Notes: generated by a model from the sequence alone, not told the origin. A stretch of 64,000 bases of DNA from an uncultured Bacilli bacterium (GCA_934101185.1 CAKOQD010000001.1:220168-284167), one strand, 5' to 3'. Counted from the first letter of the stretch, positions 1 to 9,590 are shown. Program-made: numbers and translations.

Positions 1-192
1 CATTTTTCTATTATAATCATCAAGTTCTTTTTTCTCTTTCTTTTGTTTATTTAAAATACTCATATTAACATCATTCTTTTTAACAGCATAACCATTCTTA
101 ATTAAAAAGTTTTGAGCATAACCATCTTTTACTTCCTTAATTTCTCCCTTTTTACCTTGATTCTTTAAATCTTTTATAAATATAACTTGCAT
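1..192 (-). CDS. rplI: 50S ribosomal protein L9, N-terminal part (cut by window edge)
   Basis: Bacterial L9 binds 23S rRNA near the L1 stalk and helps keep frame. The 64 visible residues begin [18 protein letters not shown] and continue with a [13 protein letters not shown] segment, which is the L9 N-terminal rRNA-binding domain. The frame is open to the window edge, so the C-terminal part lies outside. The start is an ATG preceded by AGAGGTGA, which overlaps the stop of the DHH gene upstream, so the two genes look co-transcribed. The same pair (gdpP then rplI) occurs in B. subtilis. Confidence 0.95.
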   Translation of the reverse strand, partial: MQVIFIKDLKNQGKKGEIKEVKDGYAQNFLIKNGYAVKKNDVNMSILNKQKKEKKELDDYNRKM

Positions 193-196
193 AATC

Positions 197-1156
197 TCAC
201 CTCTTTATAAGTTTAAGAATTTTATTTTCAACATCATCTATTTCAGCATTTTCAATAACAGCAGCACCTTCATTCTTGTTGCCACCACCACCAAAATTAG
301 CCATAAATTTGTTAACATCAATCTTATCAATAGATCTAGCACTTATTCCAATAACATCATCATCTATCTTAGCAGTAACTACACAACTCTTAATATCTTG
401 AAAAGTAAGTAAAGAGTCTGCTACCATCGCTATATCCTTTCTAGAATATATGTCATTAGACTTATCAACAACAACTGCAAAGTCATTATACATAGTAGTC
501 TTTTCAATCAACTTAACCTTTCTCAAATAACTATTAAAATCATCTTTTAATAACTCTTGAGATTGATTCATATCAGCATTATTACTAAGTAAATAATAAC
601 AGTAAAAGAAAGTCCTACGATTAAGCTTATAACTAAGTCCATTAGTATCCAATATAATTCCAGACAAAAGCAATGTTGCATACATCTTTGGTATCTTTAC
701 CCTAAACTTTCTAAGCAACATAGAAACAATTTCAGAAACACTACTAACAGTCCTATCAATATATAAATAATCAGTATCAATAGTATCACTATTAGTATCA
801 TGATGATCTATTATAATAACTTTAGAATAAGAAGATATTTTATCTAAACAAATAAGTTTTTTCTTGTTAACATCAAGTATAACAATTAAACTCTTATCAT
901 CAATTAAATCATCAGCGGCCTTACTATCAATAAAATTAATACCCTTCATCTTTTCAAGAGCCTTATTTATTCCATAATCAAATTCCTTATCATCACTAAC
1001 TAAATAAAACTTTTTCTTATACTTTTTACATATTAAAGAAAAACCAAGAACTGATGCAAAAGCATCCATATCCATATTGTTATGTCCAAGAATAAAAATC
1101 TTTTTTGATAAAAACAATTCTTTAGCTAGAATTTTTTTTAAACTTTTAAAATCCAT
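197..1156 (-). CDS. DHH/DHHA1 phosphodiesterase, GdpP-like catalytic module only
   Basis: The protein has 319 aa and is predicted to hydrolyse cyclic di-AMP (family knowledge). The DHH metal-binding motifs are visible: GHNNMDMDA (H25, D29, D31), ILDVN (D95) and IDHHD (117-121). The C-terminal DHHA1 glycine motif is GGGGN near 289-293. Position next to rplI identifies it as the GdpP-locus gene, but classical GdpP is about 650 aa with two membrane helices, a PAS domain and a degenerate GGDEF domain before the DHH part. None of these is present and the upstream gene is rpsR, so it is a soluble stand-alone module. A role as a nanoRNase or DhhP-type enzyme is an alternative. Confidence 0.85.
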   Translation of the reverse strand: MDFKSLKKILAKELFLSKKIFILGHNNMDMDAFASVLGFSLICKKYKKKFYLVSDDKEFDYGINKALEKMKGINFIDSKAADDLIDDKSLIVILDVNKKKLICLDKISSYSKVIIIDHHDTNSDTIDTDYLYIDRTVSSVSEIVSMLLRKFRVKIPKMYATLLLSGIILDTNGLSYKLNRRTFFYCYYLLSNNADMNQSQELLKDDFNSYLRKVKLIEKTTMYNDFAVVVDKSNDIYSRKDIAMVADSLLTFQDIKSCVVTAKIDDDVIGISARSIDKIDVNKFMANFGGGGNKNEGAAVIENAEIDDVENKILKLIKR

Positions 1157-1236
1157 AACTCCTCCTTGTCCACTCTATTATACTATATTTTTTATCATAT
1201 GTCATTTACAAAGAAAAAAAATAAACAATTTCTTGT

Positions 1237-1452
1237 TTATTTTGTAAATGGTAATAAAGCAATCATACGAGCTCTTTTAATTTGTTCAGCAATATATCTT
1301 TGATGTTTAGCACAAGCTCCAGTTACACGTCTAGGTAAAATCTTACCTTTTTCATTAACATATTTTTTAAGTATTTCTACATCTTTATAATTAATTTGTT
1401 TACCAGCACACATGTAACAAACTTTTTTTCTTTTTCTATAAAATTCTGCCAT
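1237..1452 (-). CDS. rpsR: 30S ribosomal protein S18
   Basis: The protein is 71 aa, a typical S18 length. S18 pairs with S6 on the platform of the small subunit. The motifs KVCYMCAGK and the C-terminal [16 protein letters not shown] are diagnostic. The cysteines C12 and C15 plus the later GACAKH resemble the zinc-binding (C+) form of S18. The start has a strong GGAGGAAAATTATG ribosome site. It is the third gene of the rpsF-ssb-rpsR operon and sits 14 bp after ssb. Confidence 0.97.
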   Translation of the reverse strand: MAEFYRKRKKVCYMCAGKQINYKDVEILKKYVNEKGKILPRRVTGACAKHQRYIAEQIKRARMIALLPFTK

Positions 1453-1466
1453 AATTTTCCTCCTTC

Positions 1467-1958
1467 TTAGAAAGGCAATTCATTGTCTCCAATTTTAATT
1501 TCATCACCAAAATCTTTGAATGGATCATCCACTACATTTGTAGTTTGATTATTACCAAAATCATATGGTGTTGCCTCATTATTTACTGGAGCAGATTGAT
1601 AATTATTTTGAGTAGGAGCATTACCTCTTTGTTCACGACTAGCTCTAGATTCAATAAAATGAACAGCATCTGCTACAACTTCAGTAACATATCTTTTTTG
1701 ACCATTTTGATCATCATAAGATCTTGTTTGAATTCTACCTTCAACTGCGATTTGACTTCCTTGATTAATATAATTTTTAACGTTTTCTGCTTGTTTACCC
1801 CAAACAACAACAGGTATAAAGTCAGCTTCTCTTTCACCATTTTGATTAGTAAATTGTCTATTTACAGCAAGAGTAAAAGATGCAACCGCTCTATTACTTG
1901 AAGTATATCTTAATTCAGGGTCTCTAGTTAATCTACCAATTAAACATACTTTATTCAT
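1467..1958 (-). CDS. ssb: Single-stranded DNA-binding protein
   Basis: The protein is 163 aa with an OB fold at about 1-105 ([19 protein letters not shown]). A glutamine/asparagine-rich linker follows, then the acidic tip DNELPF that recruits replication and repair partners. SSB coats single-stranded DNA at replication forks. It lies between rpsF and rpsR, the order seen in nearly all Bacilli, with a GAGGT ribosome site. The terminal aspartate-rich tip is slightly degenerate (GDNELPF) but keeps the critical terminal Pro-Phe. Confidence 0.97.
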   Translation of the reverse strand: MNKVCLIGRLTRDPELRYTSSNRAVASFTLAVNRQFTNQNGEREADFIPVVVWGKQAENVKNYINQGSQIAVEGRIQTRSYDDQNGQKRYVTEVVADAVHFIESRASREQRGNAPTQNNYQSAPVNNEATPYDFGNNQTTNVVDDPFKDFGDEIKIGDNELPF

Positions 1959-1969
1959 AATTTACCTCA

Positions 1970-2257
1970 TTAATCTTCTAATTTTACTACTAATGCACGA
2001 ATAATATTTTCGCTAATATTAACGATATGATTAAACTCATCTATTGCATCTACTGTAGCTTCAACTGTGAAAAGGAAATAGTAACCTTTTTTATGTTTTT
2101 TAATTTCATAAGCTAAATCTCTTTGACCCATGTCTTTAACTTCTAAAACATTACTATTAAACTTTTCAAATGTTTCCTTTACATCATCAGCAACCTTTTT
2201 AATAGCAGCTTCATCAAGAGTAGGCTTAACAATAAACATTATTTCATACTTTCTCAT
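1970..2257 (-). CDS. rpsF: 30S ribosomal protein S6
   Basis: The protein is 95 aa beginning MRKYEIMFIVKP, the S6 signature, and forms the S6:S18 heterodimer. A longer reading frame extends 21 codons upstream, but the chosen ATG has GGAGGTG at the right distance and matches the family length. It is the first gene of the rpsF-ssb-rpsR operon. Upstream are a hairpin that may be the autoregulatory S6:S18-binding leader and a good promoter. Confidence 0.96.
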   Translation of the reverse strand: MRKYEIMFIVKPTLDEAAIKKVADDVKETFEKFNSNVLEVKDMGQRDLAYEIKKHKKGYYFLFTVEATVDAIDEFNHIVNISENIIRALVVKLED

Positions 2258-2275
2258 TTTTTGCACCTCCTTTTG

Positions 2276-2304
2276 GACTCTGGCCTTTAATAAAGGCAAG
2301 GAGT
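2276..2304 (-). promoter_or_regulatory. Candidate S6:S18 autoregulatory leader hairpin of rpsF
   Basis: Read on the minus strand, ACTC and GAGT flank an inner hairpin GCCTTT-loop-AAAGGC, ending just before the rpsF ribosome site. Many Bacilli carry an S6:S18-binding RNA at this place that represses rpsF. The location and nested stems fit, but I do not see the conserved CCG trinucleotide clearly, so the assignment is tentative. Confidence 0.45.
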
Positions 2305-2322
2305 AACTTAATACTCGCACAT

Positions 2323-2352
2323 ATTATACCAATAAATTATATGTTTTTGCAA
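2323..2352 (-). promoter_or_regulatory. SigA-type promoter of the rpsF operon
   Basis: On the minus strand TTGCAA (2347-2352) and TATAAT (2323-2328) are separated by 18 bp, placing the transcription start just upstream of the leader hairpin. Confidence 0.7.
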
Positions 2353-2369
2353 GTGTTTTTATAGAAAAA

Positions 2370-2954
2370 TTAGCAATTGTCTTCAATATTACACTTATTA
2401 ATAAGATTAGCGATATAAACAAGTTGCTTCTTTGTACCTATTTTACAAGTAGTAAGTACCAAAACATTTTTCATTTTTTCTCTTTTTATAACTATAGAAC
2501 TATTCCTACTTTCCTCATAAAAAGAAGAAACTTTATAAACATATTTGTTATCAGAATAATAAACATTTACAACATCACCAATCACAAGCTCATTAAGTCT
2601 TTTAAAATACGCAGTATTAACATTACCACTATGAGCAGCAAGGATAAGAGTACCTCCAATAACATCAGGCATATCAGAAGGAGAAATTATAGCAACATTT
2701 TTATTCACATCATTTAAATCAGAATCAAAAGAATAAAACTTTCTATCTAAATCAATTTTATCAATTACAATTTTCCCAATAGCCTCATCCAAAGAAGAAA
2801 CAGGATTATCAACACCATCAACTTCCATAACAGAAAACAAAGGAATAGACTCATCATAATAAATAAATTTCACATCAACAAAAATATTAGAATAAGTAAG
2901 AAAAAGAAATAAAAGTATTAATGATACAAAACTTCCTCTAATATTTTTTAACAT
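2370..2954 (-). CDS. Sortase with atypical active site, paired with the upstream adhesin
   Basis: The protein is 194 aa with one N-terminal membrane segment (about 8-24). A sortase catalytic domain follows: H108 in LILAAHSGN and C170 in LVLTTC. Sortases cleave a C-terminal sorting motif and attach the protein to the cell wall. The arginine that normally follows the cysteine by 6-9 residues is absent: the segment reads CKIGTKKQLVYIA, so Lys176 or Gln177 occupies its place. The start overlaps the adhesin gene by 17 bp and has GGTGATTTACTATG, so the adhesin VPDTG signal is its likely substrate (inference). The sortase class is uncertain. Confidence 0.85.
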   Translation of the reverse strand: MLKNIRGSFVSLILLFLFLTYSNIFVDVKFIYYDESIPLFSVMEVDGVDNPVSSLDEAIGKIVIDKIDLDRKFYSFDSDLNDVNKNVAIISPSDMPDVIGGTLILAAHSGNVNTAYFKRLNELVIGDVVNVYYSDNKYVYKVSSFYEESRNSSIVIKREKMKNVLVLTTCKIGTKKQLVYIANLINKCNIEDNC

Positions 2955-4980
2955 AGTAAATCACCACACAAAGACTAACAGCAAAAAATATCAAACACAC
3001 TTTAACTATAAATGAAAAAGAAACTTCTCCTGTATCAGGAACTTTTACAAGCATATTATTAGTCATATTAATCTTAATAACTTCATTTTCATCCTTTATT
3101 TCAAAACAATTAGGTTTATCATCAAGTTTATATCCAGAAGGAGCAAGAGACTCATAAATACAATAAGTACCAGCATCCAAATTATCTAATCGAATCATAC
3201 CATCATTATCAGTCTTACCATCATAAACTAATTTATCAAAATCTTTAAAATATATCTTAAAATAAGCATTAGACAATCTCTTAAGACCACTACCATCAGT
3301 TTTTATAAATAGTAATTTGCCTTTTTTTCTCTCGTTAGATATTTCAACATCAATTACTTTTCCATCCGAATCAACATCAAAATAAACCTTATCTAAAGAC
3401 AATTTATAATACTTTGGAGCAACCTTTTCTATCAAATAATATTTTCCAATCTTAACATTATCAAAGATCAGCATCCCATCATCATCAGTTTTACCACTAA
3501 AAACCATCTTATCATTATAATCATATACTTCGATAAAAGCATCAGAAAGTTTCAAATCTAAACTCTTATCAACTTTAGTAAATATAACTTTGGAAGGACG
3601 TAAGTTTTCAAGTTCATAAACATATTCTTTTTCCAGAGCAACATTAACATTAAAATCTTTAACAAAATTATAACCATCAGCACCACTAATCTGAGAAATA
3701 CTATATTTTCCATATGGTAAAGTAGCAAAAGCAACTCCATCTGTATTTGTACATATCTTTGAAACAAAATTAGAACTAGAATCTTTAATTTCAAAACATG
3801 CATTACTTTCTGAAACTAACTCCTCACCAGTACCACCCTTCTTTTTCTTAATTATAATCTTGCCATTTATAACCTCATCAGAAACATCAATATCAACATT
3901 CAAATGATCTTTATCAATAACAACATCATAAACCTTATCATTTTTTTTATACCCAACTGGAGCTTTAACCTCTTTAATCTTGTAACTTCCATAATCTAAA
4001 AACAACTCCCCAAATCCTTTATCATTAATTGTAATCTTACCAACCGATTTACCATTTAAATCAAAAACTTCATAAATAGCGCCAGCTAACTTAGCATCTC
4101 CTTGGGCTTCAAAAGAATTATTTAAGGAATCAATTTTATTCAATCTGACTGTACCACCCGTTACTTCAACATCAAAACTAAAACTAGGAATACTAGGATT
4201 ACCAACAGAAATAATATCCTGATAATTAGAACTAGCAAAAAGAGCAAAAGATTCACTAGTTCTTGAAGACTTTTTATAAGTTAATTTATCACTACCTATT
4301 TTAATCGCAGTAATCTTGAGCTTATTACCATTTCTTGTAACTTTAATATTTTTCAAAGAACTAACTAAATTAAAATTAGATAAAACCTTATTAGTATCAT
4401 TAATATCTATAGATTCACCCAATTTAATTCTATACTTTTTTGAAGCAAAACTAGGTTTTGCTAAATGTTCTTTAACTAACTTATTAATCTCAGCAACTTC
4501 CTTACTATAAAGACTTTTATTAGGACTAGCATTTCTACTAGATTTAAAAGTCCAAGTAAGATCAGGCCTCATAATTCTCCATATCATAACTTGCGTAATA
4601 CCATACCATTTTTTAGCAGTATGATCAACATTATTATCCTTATAGCCATATCCATAATATGCAATAAGTTTAATTTTTTCAAACTTACTAGTAGTAAGCT
4701 TAGAGTTGTTAATTATATTCTTATCACCAGTTATCATTGAATGACTCCCTTTTGAAGAACCATCTAATTTAGTTTCTGGTTCAATACAATAATAAACTCT
4801 ATTATCAACACTAGACTTTATCATCCAACTATTATAATCCATGAGATTTAAACCTTCATCCGCAAAAATAGTAAAGCCAGAATTAGGATGATGCACCTCA
4901 TATAGCTTTCCATTATAAGAAGCAGCATCAACCTCTAAAAAAATAATAAAAAATAATAAAACTAAAAACATTCTCTTCAT
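2938..4980 (-). CDS. Thioester-domain, Cna_B/SpaA-repeat, LPXTG-type surface adhesin
   Basis: The protein is 680 aa. It has a signal peptide (about 1-20). An N-terminal thioester domain carries the cysteine in YYCIEP (C65) and the partner glutamine in GITQVMIWR (Q130); this domain class makes covalent host or surface bonds. About four SpaA/Cna_B-type repeats follow from 270 to 640, each ending in motifs such as IKEVKAPVGY, IEKVAPKYY and YESLAPSGY, whose glutamate usually supports an isopeptide bond. The sorting signal VPDTG is at 647-651, then a membrane helix and a basic tail. GGAGGTGTTTTATG precedes the start. It is co-transcribed with the sortase. Confidence 0.88.
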   Translation of the reverse strand: MKRMFLVLLFFIIFLEVDAASYNGKLYEVHHPNSGFTIFADEGLNLMDYNSWMIKSSVDNRVYYCIEPETKLDGSSKGSHSMITGDKNIINNSKLTTSKFEKIKLIAYYGYGYKDNNVDHTAKKWYGITQVMIWRIMRPDLTWTFKSSRNASPNKSLYSKEVAEINKLVKEHLAKPSFASKKYRIKLGESIDINDTNKVLSNFNLVSSLKNIKVTRNGNKLKITAIKIGSDKLTYKKSSRTSESFALFASSNYQDIISVGNPSIPSFSFDVEVTGGTVRLNKIDSLNNSFEAQGDAKLAGAIYEVFDLNGKSVGKITINDKGFGELFLDYGSYKIKEVKAPVGYKKNDKVYDVVIDKDHLNVDIDVSDEVINGKIIIKKKKGGTGEELVSESNACFEIKDSSSNFVSKICTNTDGVAFATLPYGKYSISQISGADGYNFVKDFNVNVALEKEYVYELENLRPSKVIFTKVDKSLDLKLSDAFIEVYDYNDKMVFSGKTDDDGMLIFDNVKIGKYYLIEKVAPKYYKLSLDKVYFDVDSDGKVIDVEISNERKKGKLLFIKTDGSGLKRLSNAYFKIYFKDFDKLVYDGKTDNDGMIRLDNLDAGTYCIYESLAPSGYKLDDKPNCFEIKDENEVIKINMTNNMLVKVPDTGEVSFSFIVKVCLIFFAVSLCVVIYYVKKY

Positions 4981-5024
4981 AAAACACCTCCTAACTATTC
5001 AAAGAATAATGTCTTTACAAAAAC

Positions 5025-5053
5025 ACTATATACTATTAAAACTGACTTGTAAA
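5025..5053 (-). promoter_or_regulatory. Probable promoter of the adhesin-sortase operon
   Basis: On the minus strand TTTACA (5048-5053), 17 bp, then TATAGT (5025-5030), about 45 bp upstream of the adhesin start. Confidence 0.5.
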
Positions 5054-5131
5054 ATGGCACTTTTTAAAATTTCACCACTAAAAATAATACCAAAATTAAA
5101 ATTTGAACAAAAAAAAGACATTTAAGTTACA

Positions 5132-5156
5132 AAAAATGTATTCCCAATACATTTTT
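5132..5156 (-). terminator. Rho-independent terminator after ftsH
   Basis: An 11-bp perfect stem (AAAAATGTATT, 3-nt loop, complement) is followed by T residues, 60 bp downstream of the ftsH stop on the minus strand. The stem is A/T rich but fully paired. Confidence 0.65.
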
Positions 5157-5215
5157 AACAAACTTCAAAGTAACAAAATATCTATTTTTATTAAAATGAA
5201 AAAAATTAGAAAATT

Positions 5216-7177
5216 TTACTTTTCTAATTCTTTCTTCAACTCATCTTTACTCATTTTAGTATATCCTTTAATTCCCTTTTCCTTGGCAAGAGATTTAAGT
5301 TCATCTAAAGCATTATCATCTTTTTCCTCTTTTTTTACTTCTTCATCTTTCATTTTACCATTTTCTACTAAATAATCAATTTGTTCTTTAGTAAGAGTTT
5401 CATATTTAACAAGATTTTCTGCAATTAAATCAACAAGCTTCATATTATTCTTAATAATGTCTTCAGTTTTCTTATAACATTCATCTATTATCTTTCTAAT
5501 TTCCTTATCAATTTCAAAAGCAACTTGATCTGAGAAGTTTCTAGATTTATTATAATCTCTGCCTAAGAAAACACTAGATTCATTTTGTTCCAATTGCATT
5601 GGTCCAAGTTCACTCATGCCATATTCACAAACCATAGCTCTAGCTATCTTAGTAGCACGTTCAATATCATTTGAAGCACCAGTTGTAATATCATCAAATA
5701 CCAAACTTTCAGTAACACGACCAGCAAGTAAAGTAGAAATAGTTTCTAAAAGTTCTCTCTTAGTAGTATGCATTCTTTCATCTTCGCTTTGGATATTAGT
5801 ATACCCACCAGCCATACCGCGTGGAATAATAGTAACTTTTTGAACAATATTAGATTGTTCAAGCTTCAATCCCGCAACAACATGACCAGCTTCATGATAA
5901 GCAGTAATCTTTTTATCCTCTTTAGTAATATTTCTTGAAGTTTTAGCAGGCCCCATTAATACTCTGTCATGCGCCTCATCAATTTCAGTCATAGTAACTT
6001 CATTTTTATCACGTCTAACCGCAAGAAGTGCAGCTTCGTTAAGTAAGTTCTCCAAATCAGCACCAGAAAAACCAGAAGTTCTCTTAGCTAGATTATCCAA
6101 TGTAACATCCTTAGCTAAAACTTTATTCTTAGCATGTACACTAAGTATTTCTTTTCTTTCATTAAAATCAGGTAAAGAAACAGTAACTTGTCTATCAAAC
6201 CTTCCTGGTCTAAGAAGAGCAGGATCCAAAACATCAGGTCTATTAGTAGCGGCAATAATTATTATTCCTTCATTAGCACCAAATCCATCCATTTCTGTAA
6301 GCAATTGATTTAAGGTTTGTTCCCTTTCATCATGTCCTCCACCTAAACCAGTACCTCTTTGTCTACCAACAGCATCTATTTCATCAATAAATATTAAACA
6401 TGGAGCAGTTTGTTTAGCCTGTTTAAACATATCTCTCACACGACTAGCACCAACACCTACAAAAAGTTCCACAAAATCAGAACCACTTATATAGTAAAAT
6501 GGTACATTAGCCTCTCCTGCAACTGCACGTGCAAGTAAAGTTTTACCAGTCCCTGGAGGGCCAACTAATAAAATACCCTTTGGTATTCTAGCACCAAGTT
6601 TTTGAAATTTCTTTGGATTCTTCAAAAAATCAATAAGTTCTTTAACTTCAACCTTTTCTTCTTTTAAACCTGCAACGTCATCAAAAGTCACTTTATTTTT
6701 ATCAGTATGAAGTTTTGCTTTACTCTTTCCAAAATCAAAAGATTTAGAACCATTCCCTACTTGTTTTGATAAGAAATAAAACGCAAGTCCAACCAATATT
6801 ATAAAAGGTAACACATTAACAACAATCATAAGCAAAGAACTATTTTCTGGATTCTTATCAGTAGTAACCTTTAAACTATTTTTCTCAGCAATATCAACTA
6901 TATTTGATATTATGCTATCAGAATAAGGAACATCAACAACAAAAGTTTCTTTATCTTGATAATCAGACAATTTACCTTTTATTTCATAAACAGAAGAATT
7001 AGAACGTGGAACGACAGTAAGTTCTGTTATACTTCCCTTATTCAAGTTATCAATAAATTCATCATATGTAAATTTATGTTCTTTAGCAGAAAAAACGTTA
7101 AATAAAACAAAAATTAATGCAAAAAACATAAATATAGATATGTATTGAAATACATTTCTTTTAGCATTATTTTTCAT
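5216..7177 (-). CDS. ftsH: ATP-dependent membrane zinc metalloprotease FtsH
   Basis: The protein is 653 aa. Two membrane helices (about 10-28 and 115-136) flank a small extracytoplasmic domain. The AAA+ domain has Walker A GPPGTGKT (206-213), Walker B LIFIDEID (261-268) and the second region of homology [20 protein letters not shown]. The zinc site HEAGH is at 428-432. FtsH degrades misfolded membrane and regulatory proteins. The last 30 residues after a charged linker resemble a small Rho_N/SAP-like helix-extended-helix unit ([18 protein letters not shown]), which is not part of standard FtsH. It follows tilS as in B. subtilis but without hprT between them. Confidence 0.97.
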   Translation of the reverse strand: MKNNAKRNVFQYISIFMFFALIFVLFNVFSAKEHKFTYDEFIDNLNKGSITELTVVPRSNSSVYEIKGKLSDYQDKETFVVDVPYSDSIISNIVDIAEKNSLKVTTDKNPENSSLLMIVVNVLPFIILVGLAFYFLSKQVGNGSKSFDFGKSKAKLHTDKNKVTFDDVAGLKEEKVEVKELIDFLKNPKKFQKLGARIPKGILLVGPPGTGKTLLARAVAGEANVPFYYISGSDFVELFVGVGASRVRDMFKQAKQTAPCLIFIDEIDAVGRQRGTGLGGGHDEREQTLNQLLTEMDGFGANEGIIIIAATNRPDVLDPALLRPGRFDRQVTVSLPDFNERKEILSVHAKNKVLAKDVTLDNLAKRTSGFSGADLENLLNEAALLAVRRDKNEVTMTEIDEAHDRVLMGPAKTSRNITKEDKKITAYHEAGHVVAGLKLEQSNIVQKVTIIPRGMAGGYTNIQSEDERMHTTKRELLETISTLLAGRVTESLVFDDITTGASNDIERATKIARAMVCEYGMSELGPMQLEQNESSVFLGRDYNKSRNFSDQVAFEIDKEIRKIIDECYKKTEDIIKNNMKLVDLIAENLVKYETLTKEQIDYLVENGKMKDEEVKKEEKDDNALDELKSLAKEKGIKGYTKMSKDELKKELEK

Positions 7178-7193
7178 AAAAAATTCCTCCTTT

Positions 7194-8513
7194 TCATTTA
7201 TACCATAATATTATATCACACTTTTTATTTTTTGGAATATCAAACTTAGATTTTTTAATACCAGGTATCCATAACACATTATCATTAGAATCAACCACAA
7301 TAGGCCAACTATCTCGTTCAGCAATTGGAATCTTAGAATCAATAAAAATATCTTTTACTTTTTTTGTTCCATTCATATTCTTAACACACATCTTATCACC
7401 AGATCTTCTGGTTCTAACAATAATGGGTAAAACTATATCCTCGCTACTTAATCTGCAACAACAATTATCATTTTTATCTAAAAATGAAACTCTTTCTATA
7501 GTTTTATTGTTGGGTAATAAAACACTATTTCCAAGCTCAATTTCATAATTATCTATTTGTTTAGTTTCAAAATCAATATATAATTTATCATATTTCTTAA
7601 CAACCTTAACATTATTAGGAAGGTTAACAAAACCATTAGATTTATTTGAGTTAATAAGATTTATAACCAAATCAACATGGACATCATTTATAAGAATCAT
7701 ATCATCTTGATAAAAATCTTCAAGCATTAAATAAATAATTTTAGTTTTAAAAATATCTTCAGCCTTTTTAAATTCAATAATATCCAAAATATGATCATTA
7801 TAAACACTATCAATCATACTCTTAATTTGTTCGTTAATATAGTTATCATACATTATTAAAGTATTACTATACTTCAAAAACTTCTTATGAACATTTTTAT
7901 CTTCATTCTTAAGAAATGGCAATACTACTCTTCTATACCTATTTCGAGTATGAATATCCATAAAATTAGTTTTATCAATCACATAATCTATGTTATTTTT
8001 ATTATCATAAGAAATAAGTTCATCTTTAGTCGCAAAAATAAGCGGACGAATAATTCGATAGAATCCCTTATCAACATCCATTTTAAATCCACTATAACCA
8101 GATAAATTAGAACCTCTAACAATCTTCATCAAAACAGTTTCTATCAAATCATCTCCATGATGAGCAGTCATTAAATAATTAGCACTATATTTTTTTACTA
8201 TCTCTTCAAAAAAATTATACCTAATATTTCTAGCCTCATTTTCAAAATTATCCTCTCCATAATTTTCAATAGTCATTCCTTCAAAAACTATATTTTTAGA
8301 AGCACAATAACTTTCTAACCATTTCATTTCATCATAACTTTCATTCCTAACATTATGATTAACATGACAACAAATAATAGAAATACCAATATTATCTCTG
8401 TACTTCATTAACATATTAAGAAGAGCCATAGAATCAGGCCCTCCAGAGCAACCAACAACTACAATATCGTCATTTTTTAAAAGATTATCTAAATATAAAA
8501 AAACTTCATTCAT
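7194..8513 (-). CDS. tilS: tRNA(Ile)-lysidine synthase
   Basis: The protein is 439 aa. The PP-loop ATP-binding motif CSGGPDSM is at 22-29, with HVNHNVR and MTAHHGDD further on, as in TilS. It converts C34 of the CAU-anticodon tRNA to lysidine so that AUA is read as isoleucine, which matters in this AUA-rich genome. The frame is open another 45 codons upstream, but the chosen ATG has GGTGATTTTT in front and begins the conserved domain. ftsH follows 16 bp downstream. Confidence 0.95.
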   Translation of the reverse strand: MNEVFLYLDNLLKNDDIVVVGCSGGPDSMALLNMLMKYRDNIGISIICCHVNHNVRNESYDEMKWLESYCASKNIVFEGMTIENYGEDNFENEARNIRYNFFEEIVKKYSANYLMTAHHGDDLIETVLMKIVRGSNLSGYSGFKMDVDKGFYRIIRPLIFATKDELISYDNKNNIDYVIDKTNFMDIHTRNRYRRVVLPFLKNEDKNVHKKFLKYSNTLIMYDNYINEQIKSMIDSVYNDHILDIIEFKKAEDIFKTKIIYLMLEDFYQDDMILINDVHVDLVINLINSNKSNGFVNLPNNVKVVKKYDKLYIDFETKQIDNYEIELGNSVLLPNNKTIERVSFLDKNDNCCCRLSSEDIVLPIIVRTRRSGDKMCVKNMNGTKKVKDIFIDSKIPIAERDSWPIVVDSNDNVLWIPGIKKSKFDIPKNKKCDIILWYK

Positions 8514-8580
8514 AAAAATCACCACATATATAATATATTTATTTATAAAAAATTTCAACGAAAAAATAATAACAAAGTTA

Positions 8581-8877
8581 TTATTTAATTCTAATAATAT
8601 ATTCTCCTTCACCTGAATACATAAACTTTTCCCTAGCATATTTAGCAATATAATCAGGATCTTGTAATTTATTAACTTCAGATTTTAATGTTTCTTCTTC
8701 TTCTTTAAGACTAACTAAAGTTCCAGAAAGTTCTTTTTGTTCTTTCTTAAGTTCAACAACATTCTTAAATGTTCCACCAATATAAGTAATAACAAAGAAA
8801 TTAGTGACTAAGCAAAAAACAGTAATTAAAAAAGCACGTTTAAAATTAGTTTTAACTTTTCTTCTTTTTTTCGCCAT
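8581..8877 (-). CDS. divIC: Septum formation initiator DivIC/FtsB family
   Basis: The protein is 98 aa. It has a basic cytoplasmic tail, one membrane helix (about 15-36), a coiled coil rich in K/E/L, and the C-terminal signature DPDYIAKYAREKFMYSGEGE typical of DivIC/FtsB. It belongs to the divisome complex with FtsL and DivIB. The ATG start was chosen because AGGTGA lies 8 bp upstream; an upstream in-frame GTG overlaps that ribosome site. It lies between yabQ and tilS, as in B. subtilis, where spoIIE also lies between divIC and tilS; spoIIE is absent here. Confidence 0.92.
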   Translation of the reverse strand: MAKKRRKVKTNFKRAFLITVFCLVTNFFVITYIGGTFKNVVELKKEQKELSGTLVSLKEEEETLKSEVNKLQDPDYIAKYAREKFMYSGEGEYIIRIK

Positions 8878-8953
8878 TATTATAGTCACCTACCTTCTAC
8901 CATAAATAATAGCAAAAGACAAGAAAATATTCAATAAATTAGACAAAAAAACA

Positions 8954-9244
8954 CTAAAGTTTACACTTTAAATGTCTAATAATAAATTTAATAATAAAAT
9001 ATGAAATAATTATTCCAAATAAAAAGAAAAAAGCATAATAAAGATTTAAAATACCACTATTTATATTAATAACAATTAATATAAATATAAAAGTATAAAA
9101 TAACATAAAAACTAAATTATATAAAAATCTAAAAAAAATCTTATAATGAAGCAATCTTTTTTTTAAAAGTAAAAATATCAAGCAAAAGAAAAAACTATAA
9201 AATAAAATAAAAAGAAAAGTATAAACCTGAACTTTTAGACTCAT
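8954..9244 (-). CDS. yabQ: YabQ-like membrane protein of spore formation
   Basis: The protein is 96 aa, almost entirely hydrophobic, with about three membrane helices and a few basic residues. Sequence alone is only weakly diagnostic. The position immediately after yabP (4-bp ATGA overlap) and before divIC is the conserved yabP-yabQ-divIC order. In B. subtilis YabQ is a mother-cell membrane protein needed for spore cortex formation. Assignment rests mainly on context. Confidence 0.75.
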   Translation of the reverse strand: MSLKVQVYTFLFILFYSFFFCLIFLLLKKRLLHYKIFFRFLYNLVFMLFYTFIFILIVININSGILNLYYAFFFLFGIIISYFIIKFIIRHLKCKL

Positions 9245-9522
9245 TTAAAAACTTTTTCAAAAAATGAAGATTGCTTATTTGACTTTTTTAAATCTTCTAT
9301 ATAACTCATACTAATTACCAAACCTTTTATAGATACTATACCATCCTTAGTATCTAACCTTATAAGTTCAAGATTTTCTCCCTTAATAGCTAAATATCCC
9401 ATATTAGTTTCAAGTAAAAATTCCTCATCATCAAAACTATCAATCTTTAAAACTCCAGTAATATAAATACCATTTCTCTCATTAATACTAATACTATGAC
9501 TATAACTTATATTATCTTTCAT
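9241..9522 (-). CDS. yabP: YabP/YqfC-family sporulation protein
   Basis: The protein is 93 aa. Segments SINERNGIYITGV, FDDEEFLLETNMGYLAIKG and DTKDGIVSIKG match the YabP family closely. YabP acts in the mother cell during spore coat and cortex assembly in B. subtilis. The frame extends 18 codons upstream, but the ATG used here has AGGAGGAATAGT in front and gives the family length. It is translationally coupled to yabQ. Confidence 0.9.
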   Translation of the reverse strand: MKDNISYSHSISINERNGIYITGVLKIDSFDDEEFLLETNMGYLAIKGENLELIRLDTKDGIVSIKGLVISMSYIEDLKKSNKQSSFFEKVFK

Positions 9523-9565
9523 ACTATTCCTCCTAATCAATAATATGAAAAAAACTAAAAAATAT

Positions 9566-9590
9566 GAAAAAAACACACCAAAAGGTGTGT
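9566..9590 (-). terminator. Rho-independent terminator after spoVG
   Basis: On the minus strand ACACACC-TTTT-GGTGTGT is followed by a run of T, 11 bp after the spoVG stop. It separates spoVG from yabP. Confidence 0.9.

Noticed and set aside
1157..1236. Possible remnant of the missing GdpP N-terminal domains
   Set aside because: Only 80 bp separate the DHH gene from rpsR and no membrane or PAS-like coding remnant is visible, so there is no frameshifted longer gene.
1545..1901. Open frame on the plus strand over ssb
   Set aside because: Antisense shadow of ssb; low-complexity translation, no ribosome site. Similar antisense frames over mnmE, mnmG, rnr, noc and others were rejected for the same reason.
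3558..3803. Alternative-frame ORF inside the adhesin
   Set aside because: Leucine/valine-rich frame produced by the codon bias of the adhesin, no start signals.
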